Part shown: in pieces, positions 8,149 through 16,918 of the stretch | Position numbering within the stretch: the stretch's first letter is position 1 | How the letters are laid out: each line of letters begins with the position of its first letter | Assembly (NCBI GenBank): GCA_046732895.1 | Contig: JBKPNZ010000035.1 | Location: 48,184 to 112,183, forward strand | DNA: 64,000 bases | Direction of reading: 5' to 3' | Source: JBKPNZ01 sp046732895 | GTDB lineage: Bacteria; Actinomycetota; Thermoleophilia; Solirubrobacterales; 70-9 | Notes under the pieces: generated by a model | What the model saw: only the letters and a program-made list of their open reading frames with translations | Told to the model about the DNA's origin: nothing | Databases searched by the model: none | Program-made: the position numbers and the translations under genes

Positions 8149-8970
8149 ATGGAGATCGTCGATCTGATCGACAAGGCGGGGGCCATCGTCGCCGTGGTCG
8201 CCACCGCCGGGATCCTGCTTCTGCTGCCGCTTTATTTCTCGCAACGCCGCGACGTCATCCGCCTGCGCGAGTGGATGGAGCGCGAGCCGGAGCATCCGGG
8301 TGCCGACATCGCGGCAAGTGAGGCACTGCTGGATCGCGCGGAGGTCGAGCTCGAGGAGCTCATCGGCGAGACGGGGGAGGAGGAGGCGCCGACTGAGGCC
8401 GGCGCGACGCCCGCGACGCCCGCGACTGGTGCACCGGCTGTGACGGCCGCCCAGCGCGTCACCAGCGAGCGGCCGGCGCTGACGAGGATCACGATGGAGC
8501 GGGCGGCGCTCGAGCCGCACCCGCGCTGGCGGCGCTTCGTGGCGCGCGCCACGCAGCCGAAGCTCTTGATCGGGATCGCCGCCGCCGCGGTGATCCTCGG
8601 GGTTGTCGCGCTCTTCGGCTCGGAGAAGCTCCTCGAGACGGGGAACGAGAGCAAGGGCGGCGGCGGGGGCGGGATCAGCCCCGGCGACATCAGCGTCTTC
8701 GTGCTCAACGGGACCGACGTCGAGGGCCTGGCGGCCAAGGTGGGGGACAACGTCGAGGAGAACAAGTTCGACCTCCAGCACCCGCTGAGCACCGATCCCG
8801 AGCACTTCGACCAGAGCGTCGTGATGTACGCGAAGGGCCAGCAGGCAGCGGCCCAGAAGGTGGCGCGCTCGCTGGGGATCAACCCGGTGCAGCCCATCGA
8901 CAGGCAGACTCAGCAGCTCGCGGGCGATGCCGATGTCGTCGTGATCGCCGGCGAGGACCGGGCGCGGTAG
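8149..8970 (+). CDS. Membrane-anchored LytR_C domain protein, copy 2
   Basis: A 273-residue paralogue of the preceding gene. It has the same N-terminal pattern (DLIDKAG, a membrane helix, then RRDVIRLREWMEREPE), an acidic linker, a second membrane helix at about 141-158 (LLIGIAAAAVILGVVALFG), a Gly-rich hinge and a LytR_C domain from about residue 181 (ISVFVLNGTDVEGLAAKVGD). The LNGT-x-x-x-GLA signature is clearer than in copy 1. The TAG stop overlaps the GTG start of the next gene. No LCP catalytic residues are present. Duplication with divergence of the extracellular domain is evident. Confidence 0.8.
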   Translation: MEIVDLIDKAGAIVAVVATAGILLLLPLYFSQRRDVIRLREWMEREPEHPGADIAASEALLDRAEVELEELIGETGEEEAPTEAGATPATPATGAPAVTAAQRVTSERPALTRITMERAALEPHPRWRRFVARATQPKLLIGIAAAAVILGVVALFGSEKLLETGNESKGGGGGGISPGDISVFVLNGTDVEGLAAKVGDNVEENKFDLQHPLSTDPEHFDQSVVMYAKGQQAAAQKVARSLGINPVQPIDRQTQQLAGDADVVVIAGEDRAR

Positions 8971-9440
8971 TGGCAACCATCGGGGGGCGCCCGATGCGCC
9001 TGGCGACCGCCCTCTTCGCACTACTGCTCGCCGCCTCGCTCGTCACGGCAGCGCTCGTCGTCCGCGCCAAGACCCCGGACCTGATCGTCGAGATCACCGG
9101 CCTTCCGGGACCGCACCGCGATCCCGCGGCCGGCGAGAAGGCGAAGCACGGGTTCACTCCCGACGGCGACGGCAGGGACGACGTCGCCCACTTCGACATG
9201 TTCATCAGGGAGGACGAGCCGCGCGCGACCGTCGAGATCGTGGGTCCGTTCCTCGAACCGATCCGCACCCTCGCAAGCGACGTCCCGCTGGAGGCGAACC
9301 AGGTCGTGCACTACAGCTGGGACGGCAAGACCGACGACCACAGCCCGGCGCCTCCGGGCAACTACAGGATCAGAGTCATCCTGCCGACCCTCGACCGCGA
9401 CGTCGTCGATCCGCGCCGGATCGCGCTGATCCGCGGATGA
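8970..9440 (+). CDS. Secreted or membrane-anchored FlgD Ig-like domain protein
   Basis: A 156-residue protein with an N-terminal hydrophobic segment (RLATALFALLLAASLVTAAL) acting as signal or anchor. The body has FTPDGDGRDDVAHFDMFI, the DGDG-type calcium-loop-like start of FlgD/CHU_C-like Ig domains, and ends with YSWDGKTDDHSPAPPGNYR, the W-D-G-x(n)-P-x-G-x-Y signature of FlgD Ig repeats. It is probably an extracellular beta-sandwich of the polysaccharide locus. The GTG at 8970 overlaps the previous stop by one base; ATG at 8994 is the alternative start. It overlaps the polymerase gene by 4 nt. Confidence 0.65.
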   Translation: MATIGGRPMRLATALFALLLAASLVTAALVVRAKTPDLIVEITGLPGPHRDPAAGEKAKHGFTPDGDGRDDVAHFDMFIREDEPRATVEIVGPFLEPIRTLASDVPLEANQVVHYSWDGKTDDHSPAPPGNYRIRVILPTLDRDVVDPRRIALIRG

Positions 9441-10915
9441 ACGCCGAGCCTCTCCAGCTGATCGGGCTGCTGATCGCCTGTGGCGCCGCGGCGACCGCGA
9501 TCCTGACCGCCGACCCGCGCCTGCGGCACGCTGCGATGATCGTGGCGCTGATCGCCGCGCCGGTTCTGGTCGCCGGAGATGTATGGCATGAGTCGCGCTT
9601 CGTCGATCTGCGCGACGAGCCCGCGAAGCTGGGCGCCGCATTGATCGCCGTCGGCGTTGCGGTGCTGATCGGCGCGGCGATCTTCCGCCGCCTGCCGTGG
9701 GTCTTTCCCGTGCTCGCGTTCGCGGCGCTCCCGCTGCGCCTGCCGGTCCAGCTGGGCGGTGAGACCTCCAACCTGCTGATCCCGTTGTACGGCGTGATCG
9801 CGGCGCAGGTAGCTGCGTCGAGCTTCGACGTGCTGCGCAGGCGGGCACCCAGCGCCGGGCGAACCGCCGGCGGCAACGGTCTGGAGCTCTGGCTCCGGCG
9901 GCTCCTCGCGGCCACGCTCATCCTCTACGCGATCCAGAGCGCGTACTCGGACGATGTCTCGAACGCGATCGAGAACGCGTGCTTCTTCCTCGTGCCGTTC
10001 GCCGTTCTCTTCGTCCTGCTGATCGACGTGCGGTGGGACCGGACGCTGCTGCAGCGGGTCCTTTGGGCGGTCGCCGCGGTCGCGCTGGCTTGCGCCGCCG
10101 TCGCATTCGGCGAGTACGCAGCGCGCGATCTGATCCTCAACGACCAGCTTCAGGAGTCCAACCAGATCCACATCTACTTCCGCGTCAACTCGCTCTTCCA
10201 CGATCCCAACGTGTTCGGCCGCTACCTGGCGCTCACGATCGTCGCCCTTGGCGCTGCCGTGGCGTGGGCACGCAGCCGGGCGTGGGCGTGGATCGCGACC
10301 GGGACCGGAATCGTGCTGCTGGTCGCGATGGCGTTCAGCTTCTCGCTGACGAGCTTCGCGGCGCTGCTCGCCGGCCTTCTGGTCGTTGCGCTCCTGCGCC
10401 TGGGCTGGCGGTGGACGGCGATCGCCGCCGCGACCATGCTCGTCGCGAGCGCTGTGTTCGTCGGGCTCGGGGGAACCGAGCGCAGTGCGGAGGGTCCGCA
10501 GCGAGGGGCGAACGCGGAATTCTCGGGGCGCACCAGCCTTGTCTCCGGGGGCATCGATCTGGCCGAGGACCGCCCGGTGTGGGGATGGGGCTCCGGTGCC
10601 TTCGGCCGTGCGTTCACCGACCAGATCGAGGTCGCGAAGACGACGACGTCCCACTCCGAGCCGATCACCGTCGCCGCCGAGCAGGGGGCCATCGGCATGG
10701 TCGTCTACATCGCGCTTCTGGTGGTCTCGCTCGCCCTTCTGTTCACCGCGGGGGTGCGGGGCTCGGTGGCGCGGACCACGGTCGCCGCCTGCTACGTGGC
10801 GATGATCGTGCACAGTCTCGGCTACGCCGGCTTCGACATCGACCCCGCGACGTGGGCGCTCCTGGCACCGGGTGTGGTCTTCGCCCGCGTCGACCCGACG
10901 CCGTCATCTACGTAG
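9437..10915 (+). CDS. O-antigen ligase/polymerase-like (Wzy/WaaL family) membrane protein
   Basis: A 492-residue polytopic protein with about 10-12 hydrophobic helices. The stretch RVNSLFHDPNVFGRYL followed by a helix, and the later loop WGWGSGAFGRAF, match the Wzy_C/O-antigen ligase superfamily. Such proteins polymerise or ligate undecaprenyl-linked glycans on the outer face of the membrane. The ATG at 9437 overlaps the preceding stop (ATGA). It is followed directly by the flippase gene, an order typical of Wzx/Wzy-dependent export. Polymerase versus ligase cannot be settled from sequence. Confidence 0.82.
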   Translation: MNAEPLQLIGLLIACGAAATAILTADPRLRHAAMIVALIAAPVLVAGDVWHESRFVDLRDEPAKLGAALIAVGVAVLIGAAIFRRLPWVFPVLAFAALPLRLPVQLGGETSNLLIPLYGVIAAQVAASSFDVLRRRAPSAGRTAGGNGLELWLRRLLAATLILYAIQSAYSDDVSNAIENACFFLVPFAVLFVLLIDVRWDRTLLQRVLWAVAAVALACAAVAFGEYAARDLILNDQLQESNQIHIYFRVNSLFHDPNVFGRYLALTIVALGAAVAWARSRAWAWIATGTGIVLLVAMAFSFSLTSFAALLAGLLVVALLRLGWRWTAIAAATMLVASAVFVGLGGTERSAEGPQRGANAEFSGRTSLVSGGIDLAEDRPVWGWGSGAFGRAFTDQIEVAKTTTSHSEPITVAAEQGAIGMVVYIALLVVSLALLFTAGVRGSVARTTVAACYVAMIVHSLGYAGFDIDPATWALLAPGVVFARVDPTPSST

Positions 10916-12484
10916 GTGTTCGAGTACCTGCGCCGGCTGGCGACCACGGGCGCCGCCTACACGGCCTCGAGCGTCGTCTCGAAGCTGATCGCGGTCTTCC
11001 TGCTGCCGATCTACACGCACTACCTGACCCCGGCGGACTACGGCGCTGCGGAGGCGATGCTCGCGTCGCTCGTGGCCGCCAGCATCGTGGTCCGCCTCGG
11101 CGTGATCGAGGCGCTCCTGCGCTTCTTCTACCTATCCGACGAGGAACCGAAGCGCGTAGTGGCGACCAGCTTTGCCTCCCTCTTCTGGATGGCAACGGCG
11201 GTTTCGCTCGTCGCGCTCGCGTTCGCCGGCCCGATCTCCGACGCGATCCTCGGCAAGCCGGACGCTGCGCTCGGACGGCTGGCGATCCTGGGGCTCTGGA
11301 CGCTCACGCTGTGGGAGTACGTGCTGACGCTGCTGCGGCTGGACGAGCGGGCACGCGCGTATTTCACGATCACGGTGATCAACGTCCTCGTCACGATCCC
11401 GACCACGGTGTATCTGGTCGCGGTCGCCGACCTGGGCGCCCAGGGAATCCTGCTCGGCACCTTCAGCACCGGCGCGGTCTTCCTGCTGTACCGGCTGTGG
11501 CAAGAGCGCGCTCGGCTCGCGTTCGTCCCCGACCTGCCGCTCCTGCGGCGGATGCTGCGCTTTGGCCTGCCGACGATGCCGGCGGAGCTGACGCTCTACT
11601 CGCTCAACTTCATCGATCGGATCATCATCATCCGCCTCGCCGGCCTCCGGGAGGTGGGTCTCTACGCCCTCGCGATCAAGTTCGCGAACGGCATGCAGGT
11701 CCTCGCGCGCGGCTTCCAGCTCGCCTTCCCGCCGCTTGCCTACTCGATCACCGATGACGACGAGGCCCGGCGTGCCTACGCGCTCGTCGTCAGGTGGTTC
11801 GCCGCCGTGCTCGCCTTTGGCGTCACCGGGCTTTGGCTGCTCTCGCGCCAGATCGTGACCCTGCTCGCAGCGCCGCGGTTCTTCGACGCCCACGAGGCCA
11901 TCGGCCTGCTGGCCACCGGTGTGGCCCTCTATGCGCTCTATCTGACGATGGTGGTGATCCTCGGGCGTACCCGGCGCACCGAGTTCAACTTCCCCGCCAC
12001 CGCCGCGGCGATGGTCTCGAACGTCGTGCTGAACCTCGTACTCGTGCCTCCGCTCGGGATCGCCGGCGCGGGCCTCGCCCTCGTTCTGTCCTACGTCGTC
12101 GTGCTCGTGCTGATGTACGTGTTCACGCAGCGGCTCTTCACGGTGCCCTACGAGTGGGGCCGCCTCGTCCTCGTGATCGCCGTCTCCGCGGCCCTGATCG
12201 GGGTCGCCGAGGCGTTCGTGCCGACCTCGGGGGCGTCGGCGTGGGTACTTCGCCTGCTGCTGTGGGCCGCCTACCCACTGCTCCTCTACGCCGCGGGCTT
12301 CCTGACGCGGGAGGAACGCGCCCGCCTGCGCGAGCTCCTGCGCCCGAGCGCGATCGCAGCCCGGCTGCGAACGCTGCGCGCCGAGCCCGCAGGGCCGGAG
12401 CCCGCCGCTCAGGAGGGGCTGGCACCCCACTTCACGCCTGAGGCCTATGAGCAGGCGCTGCGCGATGAGGATCGGGGCGCCTAA
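10916..12484 (+). CDS. Oligosaccharide flippase (Wzx-like, MOP superfamily)
   Basis: A 522-residue polytopic protein with 12-14 membrane helices. The N-terminus (VSKLIAVFLLPIYTHYLTPADYG) is the hallmark of the polysaccharide-biosynthesis/Wzx family, with FGLPTMPAELTLYSLNFIDR at the start of the second half. It would flip undecaprenyl-linked repeat units to the outer leaflet for the polymerase encoded just upstream. The GTG start follows the upstream TAG with no gap. The C-terminal 50 residues are a charged cytoplasmic tail. Confidence 0.88.
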   Translation: MFEYLRRLATTGAAYTASSVVSKLIAVFLLPIYTHYLTPADYGAAEAMLASLVAASIVVRLGVIEALLRFFYLSDEEPKRVVATSFASLFWMATAVSLVALAFAGPISDAILGKPDAALGRLAILGLWTLTLWEYVLTLLRLDERARAYFTITVINVLVTIPTTVYLVAVADLGAQGILLGTFSTGAVFLLYRLWQERARLAFVPDLPLLRRMLRFGLPTMPAELTLYSLNFIDRIIIIRLAGLREVGLYALAIKFANGMQVLARGFQLAFPPLAYSITDDDEARRAYALVVRWFAAVLAFGVTGLWLLSRQIVTLLAAPRFFDAHEAIGLLATGVALYALYLTMVVILGRTRRTEFNFPATAAAMVSNVVLNLVLVPPLGIAGAGLALVLSYVVVLVLMYVFTQRLFTVPYEWGRLVLVIAVSAALIGVAEAFVPTSGASAWVLRLLLWAAYPLLLYAAGFLTREERARLRELLRPSAIAARLRTLRAEPAGPEPAAQEGLAPHFTPEAYEQALRDEDRGA

Positions 12485-12536
12485 GGGGTCAGCGGACGAG
12501 CTTCCACAGAACGACGCAGGCGACCGCCGAGTCGGC

Positions 12537-13517
12537 CTAACTCTGCCGGGCCGCCAGCGTCTGCCGGTTCGTGAGCCGGCGGTTGTAGGCCTCAGCCGCC
12601 TCGCGCATGCCCTCGCCGCTTCGCCAGGGCCGCAGCGCGCAGCGCGCGTGCAGCCAGTACCAGCCTGAGGAGTGGCCGCGAAGGAAGAGGGCCGCGAAGG
12701 CACGCGGCGTGTAGCTCCACGCGGAGAGGACGCGGGCGACGAAGGCGGTGAGTGTGGAGTGGTGCTTGCGCATGTAGATGTCGCGGCCGCGGTGGAACTC
12801 GATCACGCGCCGCTCTCCTGCCGTGCGGTCGGTCGCGAGCTGCTCGTGATGGATTGCCTGAGCGCGCGGCACGTACAGGATCGTCCAGCCGGTATCCCCC
12901 AACCGCTTGCAGAAGTCGGTCTCGTCTGAGTAGACGAAGAAGCGCGGGTCAAGGTAATTCACCTCGCCCGCCGCTTCCCGGCGCACGAGCATCGCCGAGG
13001 ACTGGACCCAGCCCACCCTCCGGGTGTCCGAGCCGCCGCTCTGGGTCACGAGGCCGCGGTGGAGGAAGAACGCCTGCGCCAAGGAGGTGCCCAGGCTGGG
13101 CAGGCGCCAGGCGCACGCGAGCGGGTCGCCGTCGGGCGCGAGCAGCTGCGCCCCCGCGGCAGCCGCCTGCGGATCGTCGCGCAGCGCCGCGAGCAGCGCC
13201 GCCGTCGCGCCGTCCAGCAGCTCGGAGTCCTCGTTCAGCATCAGGCAGAGCTCGCCGCGGGACTCGCGCAGCAGGAGCGAGTCGTTCTCGGCCTTGCCCG
13301 CTCGGCGCTCCCGGGCGATCAGCCTCACGGTCGCGCCGAACGGCCCAGCGGATCGGGCCCAGCCGCGAACCGCCTCGGCCGAACCGTCGTCGGAGGCGTT
13401 GTCGAGCACGAGGACCTCGTGCTCGATTCCCTCCGGATGGGTGCGGCGAATCGCGTCCAGGCAGGCCATCAGGTCGTCCCGGCCGTTGGTGTTCACGACG
13501 CAGTAGCTGAGCTGCAC
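12537..13517 (-). CDS. Glycosyltransferase family 2 (rhamnosyltransferase-like)
   Basis: A 326-residue cytoplasmic GT-A glycosyltransferase. The start MQLSYCVVNTNGRDDLMACLDAI and VLVLDNASDDGSAEAV give the nucleotide-binding site. LMLNEDSELLDGA carries an NED in place of the usual DxD, and DPRFFVYSDETDFCKRLG holds the E-T-D acceptor/base motif found in WbbL-like transferases. It is the only gene of the locus on the minus strand and is divergent from the next glycosyltransferase with 17 bp between start codons, so their promoters must overlap the coding ends. Sugar specificity is unknown. Confidence 0.88.
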   Translation of the reverse strand: MQLSYCVVNTNGRDDLMACLDAIRRTHPEGIEHEVLVLDNASDDGSAEAVRGWARSAGPFGATVRLIARERRAGKAENDSLLLRESRGELCLMLNEDSELLDGATAALLAALRDDPQAAAAGAQLLAPDGDPLACAWRLPSLGTSLAQAFFLHRGLVTQSGGSDTRRVGWVQSSAMLVRREAAGEVNYLDPRFFVYSDETDFCKRLGDTGWTILYVPRAQAIHHEQLATDRTAGERRVIEFHRGRDIYMRKHHSTLTAFVARVLSAWSYTPRAFAALFLRGHSSGWYWLHARCALRPWRSGEGMREAAEAYNRRLTNRQTLAARQS

Positions 13518-13534
13518 GGCGAGAATGGTCCCGA

Positions 13535-14656
13535 ATGCAGGTCCAGATCGTCGATCCGCCGGCCTACACGCCGCCGTACGACCGCTCGTTGAGCGCTGCG
13601 CTCGCTCGCGCCGGGGCCGATGTCGAGCTCGTCACCAGCCCATTCGGCTGGGGCTCCGTGCCGGCGGCGGAGGGATACGACGTGCGCGAGTCGTTCTACC
13701 GGCGCTCCGGCCGGCTCGCCCCCTCGAACCGGATGCGGAGGCCGATGAAGGCTGCAGAGCACCTTCGCGACATGGTCGAGTACCGCCGCTCGGGCGCCGG
13801 CAGGGCGGACATCGTGCACTTTCAATGGCTCACGTTCCCGCGACTCGACGCGCGCCTGCTGCCACGGGGGCGCCCCCTCGTGCAGACTCCCCACGGCCTG
13901 CTCCGTGCCGCGGCCTGGAGTGATGGCACCGGTCGGGGATACGCGGATCTGCTGCGCCGCATGGACGCCCTCGTCGCGCTGTCCGAGTACGGCGCCGGTG
14001 TCCTGCGGGAGCGGGCCGGGATCGACGAATCGAGGATCCGGGTGATCCCGCACGGCGTCCTCGACTACCTGACGCGCCTCCCGGACGAGGCGCCGCTGCC
14101 GCCGGATCTGGCGACCGTGAGTGCTCCGGTCGTCCTCTTTTTCGGCCTCATCCGGCCATACAAGGGAGTCGATGTCCTGTTGGAGGCGTTCCGCGAGATC
14201 GGCGACGCCGAGCTGTGGATCGTCGGCAGGCCCTTCGGGGTCGACCTGACCGATCTCGCCGAGGCGGCCGCTGCTTGCCGCGGGACGGTCCGGCTGGTGC
14301 CGCGCTTCGTGGACGACACGGAGATCCCGGCCTTCTTCAAGCGAGCCGACCTGGTCGTCCTTCCGCATCGCGACGCCGAGCAATCCGGCGCGCTGTTCAC
14401 GGCCCTCGCGTTTGGGAAGGCGGTGGTGATGAGCGACGTGGGGGGCTTCGGCGAGGTCGCAGCGCAAGGCGCCGGCCGCCTGGTCCCACCGGGGAACGCC
14501 GAGGCTCTGCGAGCCGCCATCGAGGGGGTGCTCGCGGACCCCGCCGAGCGCGAGCGCCTGGAGTCGGCCGCGAGGGGCGCGGCGTCCGGACCCTACGCCT
14601 GGTCGACCATCGCCACGCAGACGCTCGCCCTCTATCGCGAGCTCCTCGGGGAATAA
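13535..14656 (+). CDS. Glycosyltransferase family 4 (GT-B fold)
   Basis: A 373-residue GT-B glycosyltransferase. The N-terminal domain begins with VDPPAYTPPYDRSLSAALARAGADVELVTS split over two strands. The C-terminal nucleotide-sugar domain has VVLFFGLIRPYKGVDVLLEAF and the terminal E-x7-E region (HRDAEQSGALFTALAFGKAV). It would add a sugar from an NDP donor to the growing lipid-linked glycan. No strong Shine-Dalgarno sequence is seen before ATG 13535. It is followed after 7 bp by another glycosyltransferase. Confidence 0.88.
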   Translation: MQVQIVDPPAYTPPYDRSLSAALARAGADVELVTSPFGWGSVPAAEGYDVRESFYRRSGRLAPSNRMRRPMKAAEHLRDMVEYRRSGAGRADIVHFQWLTFPRLDARLLPRGRPLVQTPHGLLRAAAWSDGTGRGYADLLRRMDALVALSEYGAGVLRERAGIDESRIRVIPHGVLDYLTRLPDEAPLPPDLATVSAPVVLFFGLIRPYKGVDVLLEAFREIGDAELWIVGRPFGVDLTDLAEAAAACRGTVRLVPRFVDDTEIPAFFKRADLVVLPHRDAEQSGALFTALAFGKAVVMSDVGGFGEVAAQGAGRLVPPGNAEALRAAIEGVLADPAERERLESAARGAASGPYAWSTIATQTLALYRELLGE

Positions 14657-14663
14657 TCGCCGC

Positions 14664-15791
14664 GTGCAAGCGCTCGAGATCGTCTTCTGGGTCGCTTCCG
14701 GCCTGCTCGTCTACACACACGTCGGGTACCCGATCGTGCTGCGGGCGCTGAGCCGCACCCGTCCCGCTCAGGGACCGGCCGCAGTACCGGACCCCCTGCC
14801 CTCCGTCTCGCTGATCGTGGCCGCGCACGACGAGGAGGCGGTGATCGAGGGCTGGGTGGCGAGCGCCCGCGAGCTCGACTACCCGGCCGAGAACCTGGAG
14901 CTGATCGTGGCCTCGGACGGTTCGCGTGATGCGACGGCGGCCCGCGCACGAGAGGCGGGCGCGGACATCGTGGTCGAGCTCGCCCGCGGCGGCAAGGTTG
15001 CTGCTCTCAACGCGGCCGTCGAGCGAGCCGGCGGCGACGTGCTGGCGTTCTCCGACGCGAACGCCCGCTGGGAGCCCGACGCGCTCCGGCTCCTCGTGGC
15101 ACGCCTGGCGGAAGACGGGACCGGCTACGTCTGCGGGCAGATCGGATTCACCTCCGGCGGCGGCGCCAACGAGGAGGGCCTCTACTGGCGATACGAGATG
15201 GCGGTGCGCGAGATGGAGTCCCGGCTCGCCGGAGTGACCGCCGGGAACGGCGCCATCAACGCCGTGCGGCGTGATGCCTACCTCTTCCTCGAGCCGACGC
15301 GCGGTCAGGACATCTCGTTGCCCTTCGAGCTCACGAAGCGAGGCTGGCGCGCGGCCTACGAGCCGCTCGCGCGCGCGACGGAGCCGCTTGCCGCCGGCAT
15401 CGGCGATGAGTTCGGCCGTAAGCGCCGGATGATGGCCGGGGCCTGGAACACGATCCTCTCCACCTCGCTGCTCTCCCCACGGGGATACCGGCCCGCCTAC
15501 GCGTTCGAGATCTACTCGCATCGTTTGTTGCGCTACGCCTCGCCCCTGCTCCATCTGGTGGCCTTCGGCGCAAACCTCACCCTGCTGGGCGAGGGGTGGG
15601 TCTACGTCGCCACGCTGGCGATTCAGCTCGCTCTGCTGGCCGCCGCCGCGCTCGGCGGAGTCTGGCCAGCTCGGCCGCTGCGGATCGCTCGCTATTACGT
15701 GGCGGTCACCGCGTCGAGCGCGGTCGGCCTTTGGGATTACCTGCGTCGCGGCGTCCCGCGCACGTGGGAGAAGGCGGCGGGGACGCGGTAG
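14664..15791 (+). CDS. Membrane glycosyltransferase family 2 (cellulose-synthase/HAS-like)
   Basis: A 375-residue enzyme starting with GTG. An N-terminal helix (residues 5-22) is followed by a GT2 core: SLIVAAHDEEAVIEGW, VASDGSRDATAARAREAG, GKVAALNAAVERAGGD and the acceptor region EPTRGQDISLPFELTKRGW. Two or three C-terminal helices lie at about 285-360. This topology is that of processive or lipid-linked GT2 enzymes such as IcaA/HAS relatives, though the QxxRW motif is replaced by KRRMMAGAW. It adds sugars at the inner membrane face. The next start codon follows after 2 bp. Confidence 0.87.
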   Translation: MQALEIVFWVASGLLVYTHVGYPIVLRALSRTRPAQGPAAVPDPLPSVSLIVAAHDEEAVIEGWVASARELDYPAENLELIVASDGSRDATAARAREAGADIVVELARGGKVAALNAAVERAGGDVLAFSDANARWEPDALRLLVARLAEDGTGYVCGQIGFTSGGGANEEGLYWRYEMAVREMESRLAGVTAGNGAINAVRRDAYLFLEPTRGQDISLPFELTKRGWRAAYEPLARATEPLAAGIGDEFGRKRRMMAGAWNTILSTSLLSPRGYRPAYAFEIYSHRLLRYASPLLHLVAFGANLTLLGEGWVYVATLAIQLALLAAAALGGVWPARPLRIARYYVAVTASSAVGLWDYLRRGVPRTWEKAAGTR

Positions 15792-15793
15792 CC

Positions 15794-16381
15794 GTGGCCG
15801 CCGAGAGCATACGACCGGGATTGCCGCGGGCGGTGGACGTGCTCATCGCCGCGGCCGCGCTGGTCATCACGTCTCCCGTTCTTCTCGTTGCGGCAATCGC
15901 GATCAAGCTGGACTCGCGCGGGCCGGTCCTCTACCGGCAGCGTCGCGCCGGGCTTCGGGGCGCGCCCTTCGACCTCTACAAGCTCCGCACCATGCACCCC
16001 GGTGCCGACCCGGTCGGGGTCGGGACTCCAGTCCTCGCAGGCGACAGCCGGGTCACGCGGGTCGGACACTTCCTGCGGCGCTTCTCGCTTGACGAGCTCC
16101 CCAACCTGGTCAACGTCCTGGTGGGCGAGATGGCGACCGTCGGCCCGCGCCCGACCCTCGAGGCGCAGGTGGACCTCTACACGCCGCATCAGCGGCGCCG
16201 GCTCGAGGTCAAGCCGGGGATCACGGGCTGGGCACAGGTAAACGGCCGGGCGGGGATTCCATGGGATGAGCGCATCGAGCTCGACGTCTGGTACGTCGAT
16301 CACCGCACCCCGTTGCTCGACCTGCGGATCCTCGGTCGCAGCCTGCGGCTGCTGCTGACCGGCCACGGGCTCTACGGATAG
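15794..16381 (+). CDS. Bacterial sugar transferase (PglC-like phosphoglycosyl transferase)
   Basis: A 195-residue monotopic phosphoglycosyl transferase. The N-terminal re-entrant helix is DVLIAAAALVITSPVLLVAA. The catalytic motifs are YRQRRAGLRGAPFDLYKLRTM, SLDELPNLVNVLVGEM and TVGPRPTLE, with KPGITGWAQVNGR near the end. It transfers a sugar-1-phosphate from a UDP-sugar to undecaprenyl phosphate, initiating the glycan. The short form without extra helices matches PglC/WcaJ-core enzymes, which pair with PglF-type dehydratases like the one at 5.5 kb. The start is GTG 15794, 2 bp after the previous stop; an open frame further upstream overlaps the GT2 gene and is not credible. Confidence 0.92.
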   Translation: MAAESIRPGLPRAVDVLIAAAALVITSPVLLVAAIAIKLDSRGPVLYRQRRAGLRGAPFDLYKLRTMHPGADPVGVGTPVLAGDSRVTRVGHFLRRFSLDELPNLVNVLVGEMATVGPRPTLEAQVDLYTPHQRRRLEVKPGITGWAQVNGRAGIPWDERIELDVWYVDHRTPLLDLRILGRSLRLLLTGHGLYG

Positions 16382-16393
16382 TCTCAGGCGGTA

Positions 16394-16918
16394 GTGGCCG
16401 CGACCGTGGTTCTGCGCGACTTTCGTCCCGACGACGCCGAGGCGGTCGAGCGCTGGTTCAACGACGAGCGTGTGACCGCCGACCTCGTTGGCAGCCGCGA
16501 CTCCTTCGACGACGCGGCCGCCCGCGGCTGGGTCGAGCGCGCCATGGACACCTCCCGCGATCGCAAGTGGGCGATCACGATCGACGGTGACGATGCCGCC
16601 GTGGGCTTCGTCGCCCTGTTCGGCCTGGGTCGCGACGTCGGCCCCGAGCTCGCCGTGCTCGTCGGGGAGCCTTCGGCGTGGGGGAAGGGCGTCGCCCGCG
16701 AGGCCGAGCGCCAGGCGTGCCTGCACGCGTTCCGGGAACTCGGAACGCATCGCGTGCACGCCGAGATCCCGGCGACGAACGAGGCGGCCAAGCATGTGGT
16801 CACTCACCTGGGATTCCGGCGCGAGGGTGTCCTGCGCAAGGCGATCCTGCGCGGCGACGACGCAATCGACAACGAGGTCTGGGGCCTTCTGCCCGACGAC
16901 TTCACCGGCTGGGATTGA
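16394..16918 (+). CDS. GNAT family N-acetyltransferase (RimJ/RimL-like)
   Basis: A 174-residue acetyltransferase. The start is GTG 16394 giving VAATVVLRDFRPDDAEAV. The acetyl-CoA loop lies in VLVGEPSAWGKGVAREAERQ (Q/RxxGxG/A equivalent), and HLGFRREGVLRKAIL is the C-terminal signature of RimJ/RimL-type enzymes. In this locus it may acetylate an amino sugar made by the dehydratase pathway (inference). It overlaps the following TTG start by 4 nt, so both are probably cotranslated. Confidence 0.85.
   Translation: MAATVVLRDFRPDDAEAVERWFNDERVTADLVGSRDSFDDAAARGWVERAMDTSRDRKWAITIDGDDAAVGFVALFGLGRDVGPELAVLVGEPSAWGKGVAREAERQACLHAFRELGTHRVHAEIPATNEAAKHVVTHLGFRREGVLRKAILRGDDAIDNEVWGLLPDDFTGWD

Noticed and set aside
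9362..10813. A 483-codon minus-strand frame opposite the polymerase gene
   Set aside because: Antisense shadow; the plus strand encodes a well-formed membrane protein here.
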